Notes under the pieces: generated by a model
What the model saw: only the letters and a program-made list of their open reading frames with translations
Databases searched by the model: none
Told to the model about the DNA's origin: nothing
Translations under genes and position numbers: made by a program
In this document: one piece after another, positions 23,085 through 35,507 of the stretch
Layout: each line of letters begins with the position of its first letter
How positions within the stretch are numbered: position 1 is the first letter of the stretch
Source of the DNA: Balamuthia mandrillaris
Taxonomy: Eukaryota; Discosea; Longamoebia; Balamuthiidae
NCBI GenBank assembly: GCA_031835245.1
Contig: JAVKOQ010000368.1
Location: forward strand, 1-50,144
Reading direction: 5' to 3'
DNA: 50,144 nucleotides

Positions 23085-23621
23085 TATACCTGTTTAACCA
23101 ACTTTATGAAACTTGGGAATCGCCATACTGTTACGAATAAAAGAAACACAAACACAGATATCGGTATGTCTTTGAGCGTCAAGAAGAGGTAGCGCAATAC
23201 CATCACTCTCCTCTCTCTTGCTGTCTGGCACTTTTTGGTCGGAAAAAAAAAGGTGAGTTAGGGAAAGACGAGATACACCCAAAACAAGAGAATGGTAGTT
23301 ACCTCATCGGATCGAATACGTTTGATCAAGAAAGGCATTCTCCAACATGTAAGCAATGCTAAAACAGGGAAAGGGGCATCAAGCAGCAGCATCAAGAAAT
23401 GGCTCCAAACTATACGATGCCATGTCACTCCTCCTATTCTTCTTGTCTGGGTAGCTTGTCCGCCAACAGCAGTACCTGCAGTCGGTAATGAAGGGACAGG
23501 AGCAGCGCCCGGAGGAGCTGGGTTTTCCGCATCATCATCATCTGCCATTGTAGGGGCAATGGCGGCAACGTCAGTAACACCAAGCGAACCAGAGCTACTC
23601 TCCGGATGCACGAACTAATTG

Positions 23622-23654
<33 letters not shown>

Positions 23655-25419
23655 GAAGGTGTTAGCGTTGGAGAGAAGATAAAGCGTAAGCCAGATAAAG
23701 AGGAATCGTACAGTTTTAAGGTCGCGGAGGACAGCTTTGGCACGATAAAAGGTACAAATCAGAATCACAAGTGCAGGACCTGTTGGAATGTCCCATAGCC
23801 ATAATATAAATTGCCTGCCAAAGGTTATACACAACTGTCAACTGATCCTTCAGAAAGACAGGAGAGAGAGAGAGAGAGAGAAAGAGATGATAGGCTACCA
23901 AAGAACAACATTTCTATAGTGTGCACGAGTCTTGGATTCGGGCTGTCCTGTTGTAGGATTGGTGACCTTTTGTTTCATATGCTGATAGAACGGTCTTGCA
24001 CGCCACAAGCTCCCTAGCATGATTGCGCCCATCACCATGAATGGCGTATGTATAATGTCAATAAAAAGACCACCAAAATGATGCGCCACGCGTTTCCTGC
24101 GCCACTCTCCTTGCCCATAGGTAGTAGGAGACCCCTTGCAATGATAAGATTGTAAAAACCTCAAGCACCAAAAAAAAACAAAGCAAAACAAAGTTGATAC
24201 CTTGACAAGGTCTTTCCAGAGGAAATAAGCACGCCAAAGCAAGAGAGTGATAATGACTGCCATTACAACAAACGGCAAGTCGCGTAACACCTTGATAGAG
24301 GCAGATAAAATGTAGGTCTGGGCTGAAGGAGAGCTTGATGAGCCCGTGGGTGTCCACTTGTATCCCCATTTATGAACCTTTCAGCATTGAACTATGTTAA
24401 CATGTACTTCTACAAAGAACAAAGAAGAGTAACAGAGGATATATTGGCACTTACACGGCGTGGTCCAATGCACTTGCGGTAGATACGAGGCAATTTATAT
24501 ACAGTAAAGATGGACAAAGAGGCCACCGCAAGAGTGAACATATCCAAGAAAACTAAACCAAACTCTTTTAACACAACATATCTTCGTTTGCTTGTTTTAA
24601 GCTGGTCAGGGAGAAGCAAGAACGCTGAGGTTATACGCTCCAACGGGGAAAGAAAAAAAAGAAAGAAAGAAAGAAGAGATACGCACTTTCAATCGGGCAA
24701 ACATTGGAATAGACCTGTAGACCGTCACCAACACGAAACAACCCAATATCATGACTCCCATGTCAATCACCCCATGCCCAAACTGCTTCAGCATTACCGC
24801 GCGTTTCTTGTCTAACTCCGCCTAAGAAAAAAAAAAGCAGAAATAGAACATCATTACAAACGGACAACATGTTAAAACATGTGTCGTTGAGAGGAAGGAG
24901 TTACGCACGTTAGCCGGCATTTTGAACTCTTCATGAACCGTTTTATACCGCCATGGAGTAAAGACGAGAAGCGCCAGCATAATGAAGCACGGAACATCGA
25001 GCAAGCCGTTGGCTACGCCTAAGAATACTTGTTGTCTCACTCCAAGAGAACGAGTGAAGCGCAGCGCCGTGCTTGCTTTCTACTCATAAAGTTGGGCAAA
25101 TAAGAATCTAACAATGAAGGCAACGAAAAGAGAAAGAGAAAGAGAAAGAGAAAGAGAGAAAAGAGAGAGAGGAGAAGGAGAGAGGAGGAAAATAGAGGGA
25201 ACCTTGCGCCACTCGCGATAAACACCAGGAATTCTCCAAAACAAGATTAATTGCAAAACCAAGAAGGGCATAACAAGCCAATCCACAAAGGTCATGCCCA
25301 GCTGGAAATAGAGCTCAGAACGCATCGTCTTTTTGGCTTGCGAGTCTTTGCGTGCCACCGCCATTAACCCTAATACCAACCCTGGTATCCTGCACCGCAA
25401 TTGCGTTTAGCTAGCCTTG

Positions 25420-25452
<33 letters not shown>

Positions 25453-26085
25453 ACTAAACAAAAACAAAACAAAAAAAAAAAAACAAAACATCAAACAGGA
25501 ACAAGAACAAGAACAACTAGATCTTACCGTACAATCAGCAGAACAGAGAAGAGTAAAGACAAGAAAGCACCCAAGTCCAAGAACGAGTCCCCTAAAGCGC
25601 CAAAGTAACCCTGCTTGCCAAAACTTTTAACGCCCCGTCAAAAGAAGACAATGATGAGCAAGCGAGCAAACGTTAACGCTTAACAGCGAGGAAATGTTAT
25701 CGTACAAGTAAAACCGGGGAAACAGCTTTTTGGCAATGCTGTCCACTCGTACGAAAACAAAACTGATGATCGAAGCGATGAAAAGTCCGATGGCTAAAAC
25801 AACGCCAGTGTAGACCTCACCCGTCAAGATGGAAGCCAGTGCCCCAAGTCCAGCAGCTTGTCCCAGCCACACCGGCACCGCCAACGTAAGGAACAGCCAA
25901 CGAGGAAACCAAAGGAGTGCATGTTCCAGGCGATGACCCTCCTCCTGCCAAGCTTTTCTTCGGCGTGCAAAGGCATTGCAGACGCCCAACCAAAGCAACA
26001 CGAGGAAGTTGACGAGGGAGCATAATAGGCCAACTACCCGCAGCAGAAAGATCAGCACCAGCAAAATCAATGGCGTGTCCGCCAT
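18812..26085 (-). CDS. Giant polytopic membrane protein with repeated D-P/W-R helix modules and two UIMs
   Basis: Twenty-four exons close in frame (1757 aa): 25706-26085, 25528-25623, 25203-25389, 24909-25079, 24687-24821, 24455-24601, 24201-24377, 23899-24134, 23712-23814, 23303-23614, 23090-23230, 22847-22990, 22679-22760, 22473-22591, 22226-22415, 21419-22116, 21228-21359, 20670-21096, 20370-20604, 20066-20289, 19813-19985, 19406-19732, 19151-19333, 18812-19066. Exons 3-14 encode about eleven copies of one module: Asp, usually Pro, about 18 hydrophobic residues, Trp-Arg (or Tyr/Cys-Arg), then a Lys/Arg-ending helix, for example LVDLPFVAMG...PWRSWFF and LKDIPISVFV...VWRFPSF. Exon 16 has a ubiquitin-interacting motif (YDDDLNAAIAASLQ) in a Ser/Glu/Lys-rich loop. 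More membrane segments follow, then a globular domain (exons 22-23) and a C-terminal UIM (TDLEAAIQASLLQT). I do not recognise the family. Ubiquitin binding is inferred from the UIMs; transport or sorting roles are speculative. Confidence 0.85.
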
Positions 26086-26493
26086 CTCCGCTCGCTAGGA
26101 CTTCCCTACGTCCGACGACCAGTTTCGTTTTGTGTGGTCCGTCTGGAACGGGCTTCCTTCTGTGCGGCGACGCACCACCCCTCCTCCGCAGTTAACGGAA
26201 AAGCGGTTCTTTTCTGCTAACGGGCAAATGTAATTTCCTGCACCACCCACACACGCCTGCCTTGTATTACAGAAAGTTAACTTTTGGCTCCACCGCAGCT
26301 CCCTCACCCAGCGGTCCTGTTCTGAGAGAAAAGAATCGCAACATGATGTTGCAAGCATCCATACCAACATGTGTTTTGGTTTGTTCTCTGCATTTTTTGT
26401 AAATTGAGAGTTCTAGGTTAGTGTTTTTTTTTCTTTTTCTTTTTCTTTTTCGTTTTCTTTTTTTTTTTGTTTTTGTTTTGGTATCGTGATGTT
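26086..26493. promoter_or_regulatory. Spacer between membrane protein gene and monooxygenase gene
   Basis: About 400 bases between the start of the giant membrane protein gene and the stop of the monooxygenase gene, both on the minus strand. It includes a TTTTC/TTTCG-rich patch (26425-26480), which would be the 3' UTR of the monooxygenase, and GC-rich sequence near 26095-26200, the likely promoter of the membrane protein gene. Confidence 0.4.
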
Positions 26494-28065
26494 CTACAAG
26501 AACAAGCGATATACAATGGAGGCAAGGTACAACAGGAAAGCGAGAAGCATCAAAACTCCAACCACATCCATGATGAGCATCGTCCAGTTGAACGCTATGT
26601 AAGGGTAATGGTAGCTGTTGTCCTTCCATGTTTGCTTGATGTCTTGTAGAGCCTTGGCACGCGTCTTTGGATCCTCCACCCGATAAATGTGTGACACCCA
26701 TGGTGCTGATACAATCCTCCACCATCTTCGTCATTGGAACCGGTTGAACACATTTTGTGAGAAAGAAAAACGAAGAAAAGGCAGAGCCAACAAACTCCTC
26801 TCACTCTCACCCTCTCCCTCTGTTCCCTCCGCAAAATCCAGAGAGAGCCGAGAATTAAGAGCCGAAAGCAACGTACGCCAGTGGAGACCGCCAGAACAGC
26901 CATTTGAGCTGCTGTGGCTTGGCCCCAAAGTAAGAAGAGATGAGGTCGGAGTATTCCCACATGTTCACAAGGAAAGGCCTGGTGGCGTGGTCGCAAGGAA
27001 AGACACGAGCATGCCGCTCCGTGTCCTCCTCGATGGTCTTCCGCATGACACAAAGGGATGGCAAGGAGCACTTTCCAGAGTAGAAGGCAGCGGCCCAGCG
27101 TGCTTGCAGTTCAGCCAACGGTGGAATGCCGCCTATGAAAGGTCTCGCTGTGCCTATGAAGCACAAGGTTGGATCGTCGGGTTGAAACACGAGCTTGTAC
27201 AAGTTAAGTCCGGTGGCGTAGGTTCCTGGTTTGAGGAATGGTGCGTCCGGCTTGAAGCCAGTGCAGAAGATTATCTTGTCTATTGTGGCTGGCTCTTCTT
27301 CGTCCTCGAACCATACTTGCTTTCCCTCGCAGTGAGTTACGCCTGATGCCAATTCAATTTTTTGAGGCAAAGATATCAGCCAGAATGAATAAAAGGAATT
27401 CAGTGCAATCAAGAAAGATGGTCATGCGCGAACCTTTCATGGCTTTGACCCTTCCCACTGCCACCCTGTCAACGACATCGCGGCTCTTGTTGACGAAGCC
27501 GTGGAAGTACATGGACTTGGGATGCCACTGCGGAATGCCGGTACCTCCTTTACCCCACATAAACTCGATCATCAAGAACCGGCCCAACCATATCATCCAG
27601 CTTTGGTAGTCCGATAGTCCTGTCATCCGTTGGTGCTTCGTGAACACAACGTCAGCTGGTTGGTAGGCTCCTACTGTCCTGTCATGAAACCATACTCCTG
27701 TTCTCCCGGTTACCTTCACGCGTTACAAAACCAGAAGTGAAAGAAGGAAGCAGACAAAGAATACAGGCACTACCTTGTCGTAAACTCATGTATGTCTGCT
27801 TGGCGACCTCACAAACCTCGACAGCAATGTCGCTGGCGCTCTCTCCTCCTCCCACAATAAGCACGTTTTTGCCTTCCATGTCCTCTGTCGGATGCTTGTA
27901 GTAAGCGCTGTGTATGTACTCCCCGGTAAAGCCCACAAAGTTGGGTTCGTCCTTGGGGATCTTGGGCTTTCCAACAAGGCCCGTGCACACCATCATCACA
28001 TCAAATCGTTCCAGCTGTTCCTCTCCTGTAACCCACACAAAGAACGATGGTTGATGAGGAGAGAG

Positions 28066-28100
<35 letters not shown>

Positions 28101-28627
28101 AAGAAGGATAACCAACCCTTTTCTTTGTCGAGAACGGAAATCCACCAACGACCTTCTTTCTTGCGGACTGTCTTAACGCAATGGTTCAGCCGCACGTGAG
28201 GCCACAGCTTGAAATGGTCAACATAGCTCAGGATGTATTTGTAAATGTAGCTGTGGTGCGGAAAGTGGGGGGCATCAGGCGGCATCGGAAAGTCGGAGGC
28301 GTGAAGGTAGATCTTGGAGGAAGAGGTGCAGGTGTGCCGGAACACGCTACCGAGTCTGTCTTTGCCGTAGCACCAGATGCCACCGAGCTTGCTTGTGTTC
28401 TCGTATAAAACCACATCGGTGAAACCAACTTCCAGCATGGACTTGAGGGCGTAGATGCCAGCAAACCCTCCACCGATAACGCAGACCCGCTTGTCCAGAG
28501 GGTTTTTCTCACGACTGTAATCGGTGACAAGGTTCTTCTCTTCCTTCATGGAACACATGGCTCCATGGCCCTTCTTTTCGCAACTGGCGGCTGCCTTCAT
28601 CGTTTGTGGTTTGTGGGCTGCTTGCAT
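26494..28627 (-). CDS. Flavin-containing monooxygenase, membrane-anchored
   Basis: Exons 28117-28627, 27774-28025, 27434-27697, 26877-27342 and 26494-26725 give 574 aa. The FAD site is VCVIGGGFAG (about residues 48-57). The FMO identifying motif FxGxxxHxxxY reads FTGEYIHSAYY (about 203-213), and the NADPH site is VLIVGGGESASDIA (about 226-239). IIFCTGF lies in the C-terminal half. The family oxidises N- or S-containing (or Baeyer-Villiger) substrates with NADPH and O2. The final exon ends with a hydrophobic segment (MLIMDVVGVLMLLAFLLYLA), which suggests C-terminal anchoring in the ER membrane as in animal FMOs. An earlier Met-rich N-terminus (MQAAHKPQTMKAAAS) offers alternative starts. Intron 1 contains a sense (CT)n run. 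Confidence 0.92.
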
Positions 28628-28969
28628 TTGTTTTCAAATCCTCCCACTCCACTCCACTCCACTCCACTCCCAACCTACAGCACAACGAAAAGATTTGCTC
28701 TCTCCCTCCTCCTCTTTTCCACTGCGCGTTTTTGTCGACGTTGTGCAGAGGGAAGAAACAGAGAGAGTTTTTTTTTTGTTTGCTCGTCCCCCCTATACCC
28801 GCCGCCGTTTATTCACAAACAAAGTGGAAACAAGAAAAGAGTGGAAAGACAAAAGCACTACAAACAGAACACCTGCAAACATTTGGAAGACAATATTCGA
28901 AGCCAATAGGAGTGGGCGTGTCATTGAAGTGACGTTTGGTTGTTGGTGATAGCAAGGCAGGTGTTGAGC
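28628..28969. promoter_or_regulatory. Spacer upstream of the monooxygenase gene
   Basis: About 340 bases between the FMO start codon and the AMP deaminase stop codon. A (CCACT)n run (about 28647-28668) lies just upstream of the FMO start. No other motif was recognised. Confidence 0.4.
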
Positions 28970-30119
28970 TCAGTCCTGGGAAGGATGTGGCACGTTGCTT
29001 GGGAAGGAGCGAACGGAAAAGGCCAACGGATTGCGTTTGCGGTCATTGAAGAGGGAGTTTATCTTGTTTTTGTCTGCTTGCTTGGCGAGACTTTGACGCA
29101 AACGTTCCTTGAGAGGAGTTAAGCTCAAGTCCTTCTCCTTTTGCTTGTGGGCACCCGATTGGAGAATGAGGTCGATGTAGCTCAACTCGCCCATCAGGTT
29201 GTCCTGCCTGAACGCCACACGAATGTTGGGAAGATTTGACTTGGTGGGATCTGAAGCCATCATGATGAGGATATAATACAATAGACCGTAAGAGAGAAAG
29301 AAAGGAAGGAGGTGGGGGAAGCACATACCGTTGCCACGGGTGCCTGGCTCGAAGTATCTGTCGCCCAACCAATCTGTCTTGCTATGATGCGGGAAGCCGC
29401 TCATTAACACACTGTTGCGTGCAATTTCGCTCATGTCCGTTATGTTCAGCCTGAACATCTGTTGTTATGTGCAACATAGCATAAATACAAGGCGAGCAGA
29501 AAAAAACACCGCTGAAGCAGAAAGAACACCACCAGGCAGAGAAGAGAGAGAGAGAGAGAGGAAGAGAGAGGAAGAGAGGAAGAACAAACCGTTGCAGCAA
29601 TAGCGTATTCTTCCATCAAAGGCTCATCGGTGGTGTGGAGCTGAAGAGGATTGTCAGTGGAAAGGGAAACGTGTAGACCTCTCTTGAAGAAGCTCAGAAA
29701 CACGTTCTGCGAATAGTCCAAGAAGAGAGAGCTCTCGCTCAAAGGCGACATAGATATACCGATCTGAGAGAGGTAGAAGAGGTACTGCAAAGGATGAGAC
29801 TTTCTGAGGTTTATGCCGTGACTGATGTTGTTCGCGAGAAGGTAGGCGCTGGCCAAGTGGTCCACGGAGCCACTGCTGCCAGAGTGAGGACGGAACAGGA
29901 AAGTGTTCATGTTCTTCAATTGGCGGTAGTGATTGAGGGATGTAATGTTGGCCCACATGTAATAGAGGTAGTAGCCGTAGGGTGGGTTCTCGTCTGTGTT
30001 CCACTCGCTGGGAGTATCGGGTACGCTGGATAGTTTGCGTTCTGGCGCGTTCTCATCGTCCACGCTTTAAAAGGATATCAATACGTTTGCATTCAAATGG
30101 CAAGTATGAGGAAGGTACA

Positions 30120-30150
<31 letters not shown>

Positions 30151-33100
30151 ATATGGAGAGGTACCTATCGAAAGAGGAGATCTTTGTCAATAGCTTGTGC
30201 AACAGGGGATCAGAGCTGGGGTCTCGAGTTACTTCAAACAAAGGCAAAAAAAGATTATCCAACATTTCTTGGAAGGATTGCAACCCGTCCGAATCTCTCA
30301 GCAAGTGAAAGATGCGAGGCACCTGCACCACCCAACTCTGACAATCACTCCAGAGATTATGCTCCTCAACCCATTGTGCCAAGTAGCTCCATTCGCCTTT
30401 TTTGCGACCATACACAGATATCCGCCACTCTGCAACCTAAATATTCAAATACTTTCAGTAAAACTAGTGTATAAAAGAAGAAAGAAACGCAAAAGACAGA
30501 AGCTAAAAGAAAGAATAAGTTGCGGACCTCATAAGGATTACGTTCCAACACGTCCAGTTGCCTACGCAACAGTTGGCCGAAATATTTGCCTTTGATATCA
30601 TTCTCTTTCTTGAGGAAGATAGTTCTGAGCTCCGTTCGTCCAAATGGGTTGTACTTGGTGTTGAAGCGATCAAAGCGGCCAAAGGTGTCATGACCAGCAG
30701 ATACATCCAGCGAGTCCAACGTGAAGTGCTCAATCGGTGTTCCAATATTATCGAATATTTGCTTCAATGTTTGGTTTCCTTTAGCAATTACAATTTCCTG
30801 TTGTGTGCGCAGTTAGTTGTGTTGCAGATGCTGAATAGCCTTAACTTGGTGTTGGAGGGGTAAGGTACGCACATCTCCACTAGTGTGGTACTTCTCCTTG
30901 ATGAACTGAAGCAAAGTATGTGCTCCCATTGCAGAAGCAGCATGCACGTGAGTGTCTACTCGTACCAAGTGATAAAAGTCTTTATGGGAGAACTAAATCA
31001 ATATAAAGACAAGTTAGAGCGCTACCCGTTGGAAAAACAAAAAAAATAAAAATAAAAATAAAAATAAAAATACACCAACAAACATTGCATTTCTTAAGAA
31101 CAATACCTTCATTGCTTCTTTTTCTCTTTGAGAATTCATCAATGTATGGAAGTTGAACCTAGACTCCAATAATTGCAATCTTTCAAGCGCAAAACTGGCC
31201 AGCCCACCGTGACTACAAATGTGTTTGAGTTCATCATAGTCCTGAATAAAGTCTCTGAGGGTGTGAACTTGATAAATTGGTTCCGAATCTACACTGGCAT
31301 AGACGTGATAAACTCCACTCACCCTAGTGATCACCTCCTAAAAAGAAGAGAATGATGGTTAACAACAAGGTCTGCATAGGAACTAGATAGTAAGAGTTGG
31401 TACCGAAGTAGTTGGTGGGTTTGGATCGATTTTGGGATCAGAATAGGGATTAGGAATGAGGTATTTTGCACGTAGGGCCATTGCCCGTTTGATACCTTCA
31501 CACGCTTGTACAAGGTCTTGTTCTATCAAAGCGGGATCAATGCCTGTGGTAGAAAATATTTTAGCAGAGGCAAGGAAAGAAATGTTAACCTCATAAGCGA
31601 CCAAACGTACGTTGGCTTTGTGTGTCTATTCCTAGCTTGGTATAATCTGTACGAGTTCTCATGATGGCTGAAGACTCTCGCGTGGGGGGTTTTTTGATTC
31701 GTGTATTTACACACATTCTTATATATTCTCGTTCTTCAGTCAATGTCAAGTGCCTGAACGTTGTTCTAATATCAGGCACATTTGTATACTTTATATCTGT
31801 AATGTATGGATCATAGAATTATTATTTGTTGTGTAATTAAAAACAACAGAGGAAAGGGAAGGAGAGGGAGAGGGAAAGAGAGAGAGAGAGTACCATTTCC
31901 GTTGACTCCGGGCTCAAAATATGTGGGTCCCAACCATTTGACCTTCATGGCATGTTCAAAGCCACTCTGTAATACACTATTACGGGCCAGCTCGCACAAG
32001 TCAATGTAATTGAGCTTCCATCGCTAGAACAATAAACCTATTAGTAAAAGACCAAGCAGGGAGAAAGAGAGGAGAAAAACAGGAGACTGAAGACAACAAA
32101 CCTGGCTGACGATAGCATATTCTTCAATGAGCGGGTTTTGAGTGAAGTGGAACTGCAACGGGTCATCGGTGGAAAGAGATACGTTGAGACCTCGCTTGAA
32201 AAACATGGGAAACGGATTGCGCTTATAGTCGAGGAAGAGGGCATTGTTGCTCAATGGAGAAATGGCAAGCCCTATCTGTGCAAGATAGTACAAATATTCC
32301 AAAGGAGGTTTACGGGCCAAGTTGATACCGTGGTTGATGCCCTGAGCCAGCATAAAAGCAGCTGCAAGGTGATCCACGTCGCCACTTTCGCCACAATGCG
32401 GACGCAATGAGAAGGTGTTGAGGCCCTTTGATTCACGGAGACGATTGAGAGCATAAAGGTTGGCCCACATATAATACATATAATACACGTAGGGCGGGTT
32501 GACATCCGAAGTCCATTCCTCGGGAGAGGCCGGGATTAGGCTGGTGTAACGGTGGATGAAAGTTGGATTGTGATTAGAAATATTAATATATTGAAGAGCT
32601 TGAAGGAAGGAGAAAACGGATTACTCTAAGGAAAATGCGATTTCCAGTTTGCTTTCGTCGTCCACGCTATCAAATCCGCTCATTTGCTTCAAAAAAATGT
32701 GCAATTCGGGATGGCTGCTTGGGTCTATGGTGACTTCAAACAATGGAATAAACAGATGTGGGAGAGAAGGAAGGTCAAGGAAAGTAAATTGAAGGGGAAA
32801 GAAGAGGAAAGGCTAAGAGAACAAAGAAATGGAGAGGATATTGTCCAAAAATTCTTGGAAGTGTTTGACCTGGCCAGCCTTCTTGAAGATATTATAAATG
32901 CGAGGTACTTGCACTATCCACCTGTTATGATCCGAGTAGACACGGTGTGAAACTACCCATTTAGCCAGATTGTCCCAATCAGAGCGTTTGCTGATAACCA
33001 TATCCGTAAGTTCGTTTTTTTAAAATTGCAGGATATTCAGTGTGAGCAAACCTTCCGTAGACAGAAACTCTCCATTCAGCAAAACAACACTCAGAGACTT

Positions 33101-35137
33101 CAAGCTTAGAGCACAACTCTTTGGTCAGCTCGGCAAAGTATCTGCCATCCTGCATGTTTTCTGTTTTCATGAAAATGGTTCTGAGTTCGCTAAATCCAAA
33201 AGGACTGTACTTGCTGTTGAATATTTCGAAGCGGTTGAAGGTGTTATCCGCCTTTGGTTGCCACAAGAAGAAGAAGAGGTAGAAGAAGAAGAAGAAGAAG
33301 AAGAAGAAGAAGAAGAAGAAGAAGAAGAAGAAGAAGAATGGAAATCAGTAAGTTTTTCCCTTCCTCTGTGTGAGTGACAGATTATAATAAACGCACCCTG
33401 ACATCCAACGAGTCAACAGTAAATTCATCAATTTTCAGCCCCAGCGTAGAGATAAATTGTTGGAGAGTAAGTGGTTTGCCTTCCTTGTCAGTCAATACCT
33501 CATCATTCGGGCTGTCCCTTATCTTTCTCTTGATGAAGCTAAGAAGATGCTTAGAGGTCATTGCTGCCGCCAAATGGATATGTGTGTCTACCTTGGCCAC
33601 TGTAACAAAACAAATATATATATATATATGATTGAGACGATAAAGAGGGAGAGAAAACAAAGGCCAACATACCATTAGAAAAGTCTTTTGGATCATCTGT
33701 TTGAGAACTCAAAATTTCTTTTCCAGCATTGAGGAGGGAGTGGAAGTGCCACCTGTATTCCAAAACCTTCAGGCGTTCGTAGGAGAAAGTTTTGACAGGT
33801 CCCGCATTACATATTTCCAGCAGACGGTGGTAATCTCTGTGAAAGTCAACCAACGGGAGGATTGGATCGTGTGAAGGTTCGTCCTTGGCCATTGCTGTTT
33901 TTGTTTAGACGCTTCGTTAATAATTATTGATTAAGAGAGAACACCAGAAGCTGCGGGATACAGTCGAAATGAAAGTGATGAAAACATGAAAATATGATCA
34001 AAAAGAACCAAAAAAAAATCAAACCTTCTTCGTTATCGTAGGCATGAAACACGCCCTGAACACACTTGAAAGTGTGGCTGGTGGCAGACGGCAGCTCGCC
34101 TTCCCAGTCTGGTTGGAAAGGCTCCTCTGCGTCGGGTCGCTCCCACTCTGGCACTTTAGGCACGAAGAGGTACTTCTTTCGTAGCTGTAGGGCCTCTATG
34201 ATGAGGTTGCAGGCCTGAGCCTTCTCCGCATCTATGGTTCGGTCGGAGGCCACATCCACACGCACGGCATGGTGACTGGTACGCAGGGTAGATGTGTACA
34301 GGGCAGAGGGCGACTCATGCTCGGCAACGTCCAAAGAGCAAGTCCACATGGCTCCCCCGTCTGTTGCACTCGAGGACAAACCAGATCTGGTAGGAGAGGG
34401 GCTTCGTCTTCCTCTTTGTGTGTGTTTGTAGTGAAACAAAAAGAAAAAGAAGAAAAGTGGGTGGAGAAAAGGTGTTATTGAATTGCAGTTTCATTTAGGG
34501 CGGTGAGAGAGGGAAAAAAATGGGAGGAGGTTCAGGCAAAAAAAAAAAAAGAGAGAGGGCGCTTGGATACGGAACAAAGAAGGGAGAAAAAAAAAAAGGA
34601 AGAGTGAACATACCCATTCGCTGCGTGGTCAGATGCCCGAACGGGAGGTTTCAAGTGCACTTGGCCCGCATGCCCTGTGGCTTCTACGGAACGGCCCATC
34701 AAGTCAGTCAGCTCATTGGTTGCTGCTGCTGTGGTCTCATTGCTCGTTCCGCCGTGGTGCTGCATCGTATCAGGCAGTTGGGGTGGTAGCGGCGGTGGTT
34801 GTGGTTTGTTTGTAGTTGTGGTAGTTGAAAACAGTGCTGCAGTAGAGTTGGAAAGTGCTGGGCTAGAGGGTGAAGTTGACTGGCTACCACCTCCACGTTG
34901 AAAAATTTTACAAAGCAACAGCGGTCGCTCAGGCAGCAAGCAGTGCCCAATGCAGAAAAGTGAGTGGGCCCGCTTGTTGTTCCTCCTCGCCCCTTTGCCT
35001 CTTTTTTTTTTCTCCTGTTGCTCTACGGGGCTCCGTGTGTGCCTCGTCTCCTCTCTCCCGTCCTCTCTCCCGTCCTCTAAGCGGTTCTCGGTCTGGTCTT
35101 TGAAGGCCTTGTGCTTTTGGGGGGTGAAGGCCGCCAC
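28970..35137 (-). CDS. Tandem (fused) AMP deaminase: intact domain plus probable pseudoenzyme domain
   Basis: Eighteen exons form one open frame of 1497 aa: 34614-35137, 34025-34413, 33673-33894, 33397-33599, 33052-33251, 32842-32990, 32625-32757, 32102-32540, 31894-32023, 31611-31796, 31404-31543, 31107-31337, 30873-30992, 30528-30797, 30165-30436, 29590-30064, 29329-29458, 28970-29250. The first deaminase (34413 to about 31700) keeps VDTHIH (zinc His pair), [13 protein letters not shown] (catalytic Glu) and [11 protein letters not shown] (zinc and substrate Asp). The second (31543-28970) keeps VDTHVH but reads [13 protein letters not shown] and [11 protein letters not shown], so the catalytic Glu and the substrate Asp are replaced; it is probably inactive. 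Exon 10 stays open past the end of the first deaminase and its donor (GTACGT) joins exon 11 in phase, hence the fusion model. Separate genes, with the second starting at the Met of MRTRTDYTK (inside exon 10), remain possible. AMPD deaminates AMP to IMP in the cytosolic purine nucleotide cycle. The N-terminal exon is Ser/Thr/Lys-rich with no domain. Confidence 0.85.
32758..32841 (-). other. U12-type AT-AC intron in the first AMP deaminase domain
   Basis: The 84-nt intron starts ATATCCTCTCC (U12 consensus ATATCCTT) and ends CCCAC. Near its 3' end it carries TTCCTTGAC (32774-32782), almost the U12 branch site TTCCTTAAC, with the branch A about 17 nt from the acceptor. No GT donor is available here, and removal joins FLDN to LFIPLFEVT in frame, the expected AMPD sequence. 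The second deaminase domain has no intron at this point ([13 protein letters not shown] is continuous). Confidence 0.85.
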
Positions 35138-35507
35138 TGCTCTCTAACCCAAAGGGCTTTTTTTTTCGAACCCAAAATAATAAAAAGAAAATGGGCACAC
35201 ACACAGCAGCCAGCACAAGAGAAAGTAACTGTTGTTAAGTTCGTCACGCAATCAATTGATTGCCGTCAAACCCAAGGGAAACATCAGCGCAGAGCGACAC
35301 ACACCGCCCAGCATACAGCCGTCGGCTTCGCATCAATTTATGAGAAAAGTCTTGTGTACTTTGAGCCCTCAAACGCTGCTGCCACGTGGGCGCTTTCTTT
35401 CGCCACAACTTGAGCGGCAGTAGCGCACTCATGATCCCGTGAAAGTTCAAGTGATACAACCCCTGACGACAGCTGAAACTATTACAAGAAACCAAGAAGA
35501 AGGCCTG
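35138..35507. promoter_or_regulatory. Divergent promoter region (AMP deaminase / aminotransferase)
   Basis: About 370 bases between divergent start codons. No TATA-like or other defined motif was recognised. Another in-frame ATG for the aminotransferase frame occurs at 35439. Confidence 0.4.

Noticed and set aside
28646-28670. (CCACT)n run considered as a promoter element
   Set aside because: It is a simple repeat with no known factor site; only its position upstream of the monooxygenase is noted.
31591-31661. Independent start of the second AMP deaminase at the Met of MRTRTDYTK
   Set aside because: It is possible, but that Met is inside the open exon of the first deaminase in the same frame and there is no space for a normal promoter, so the fusion model is preferred.
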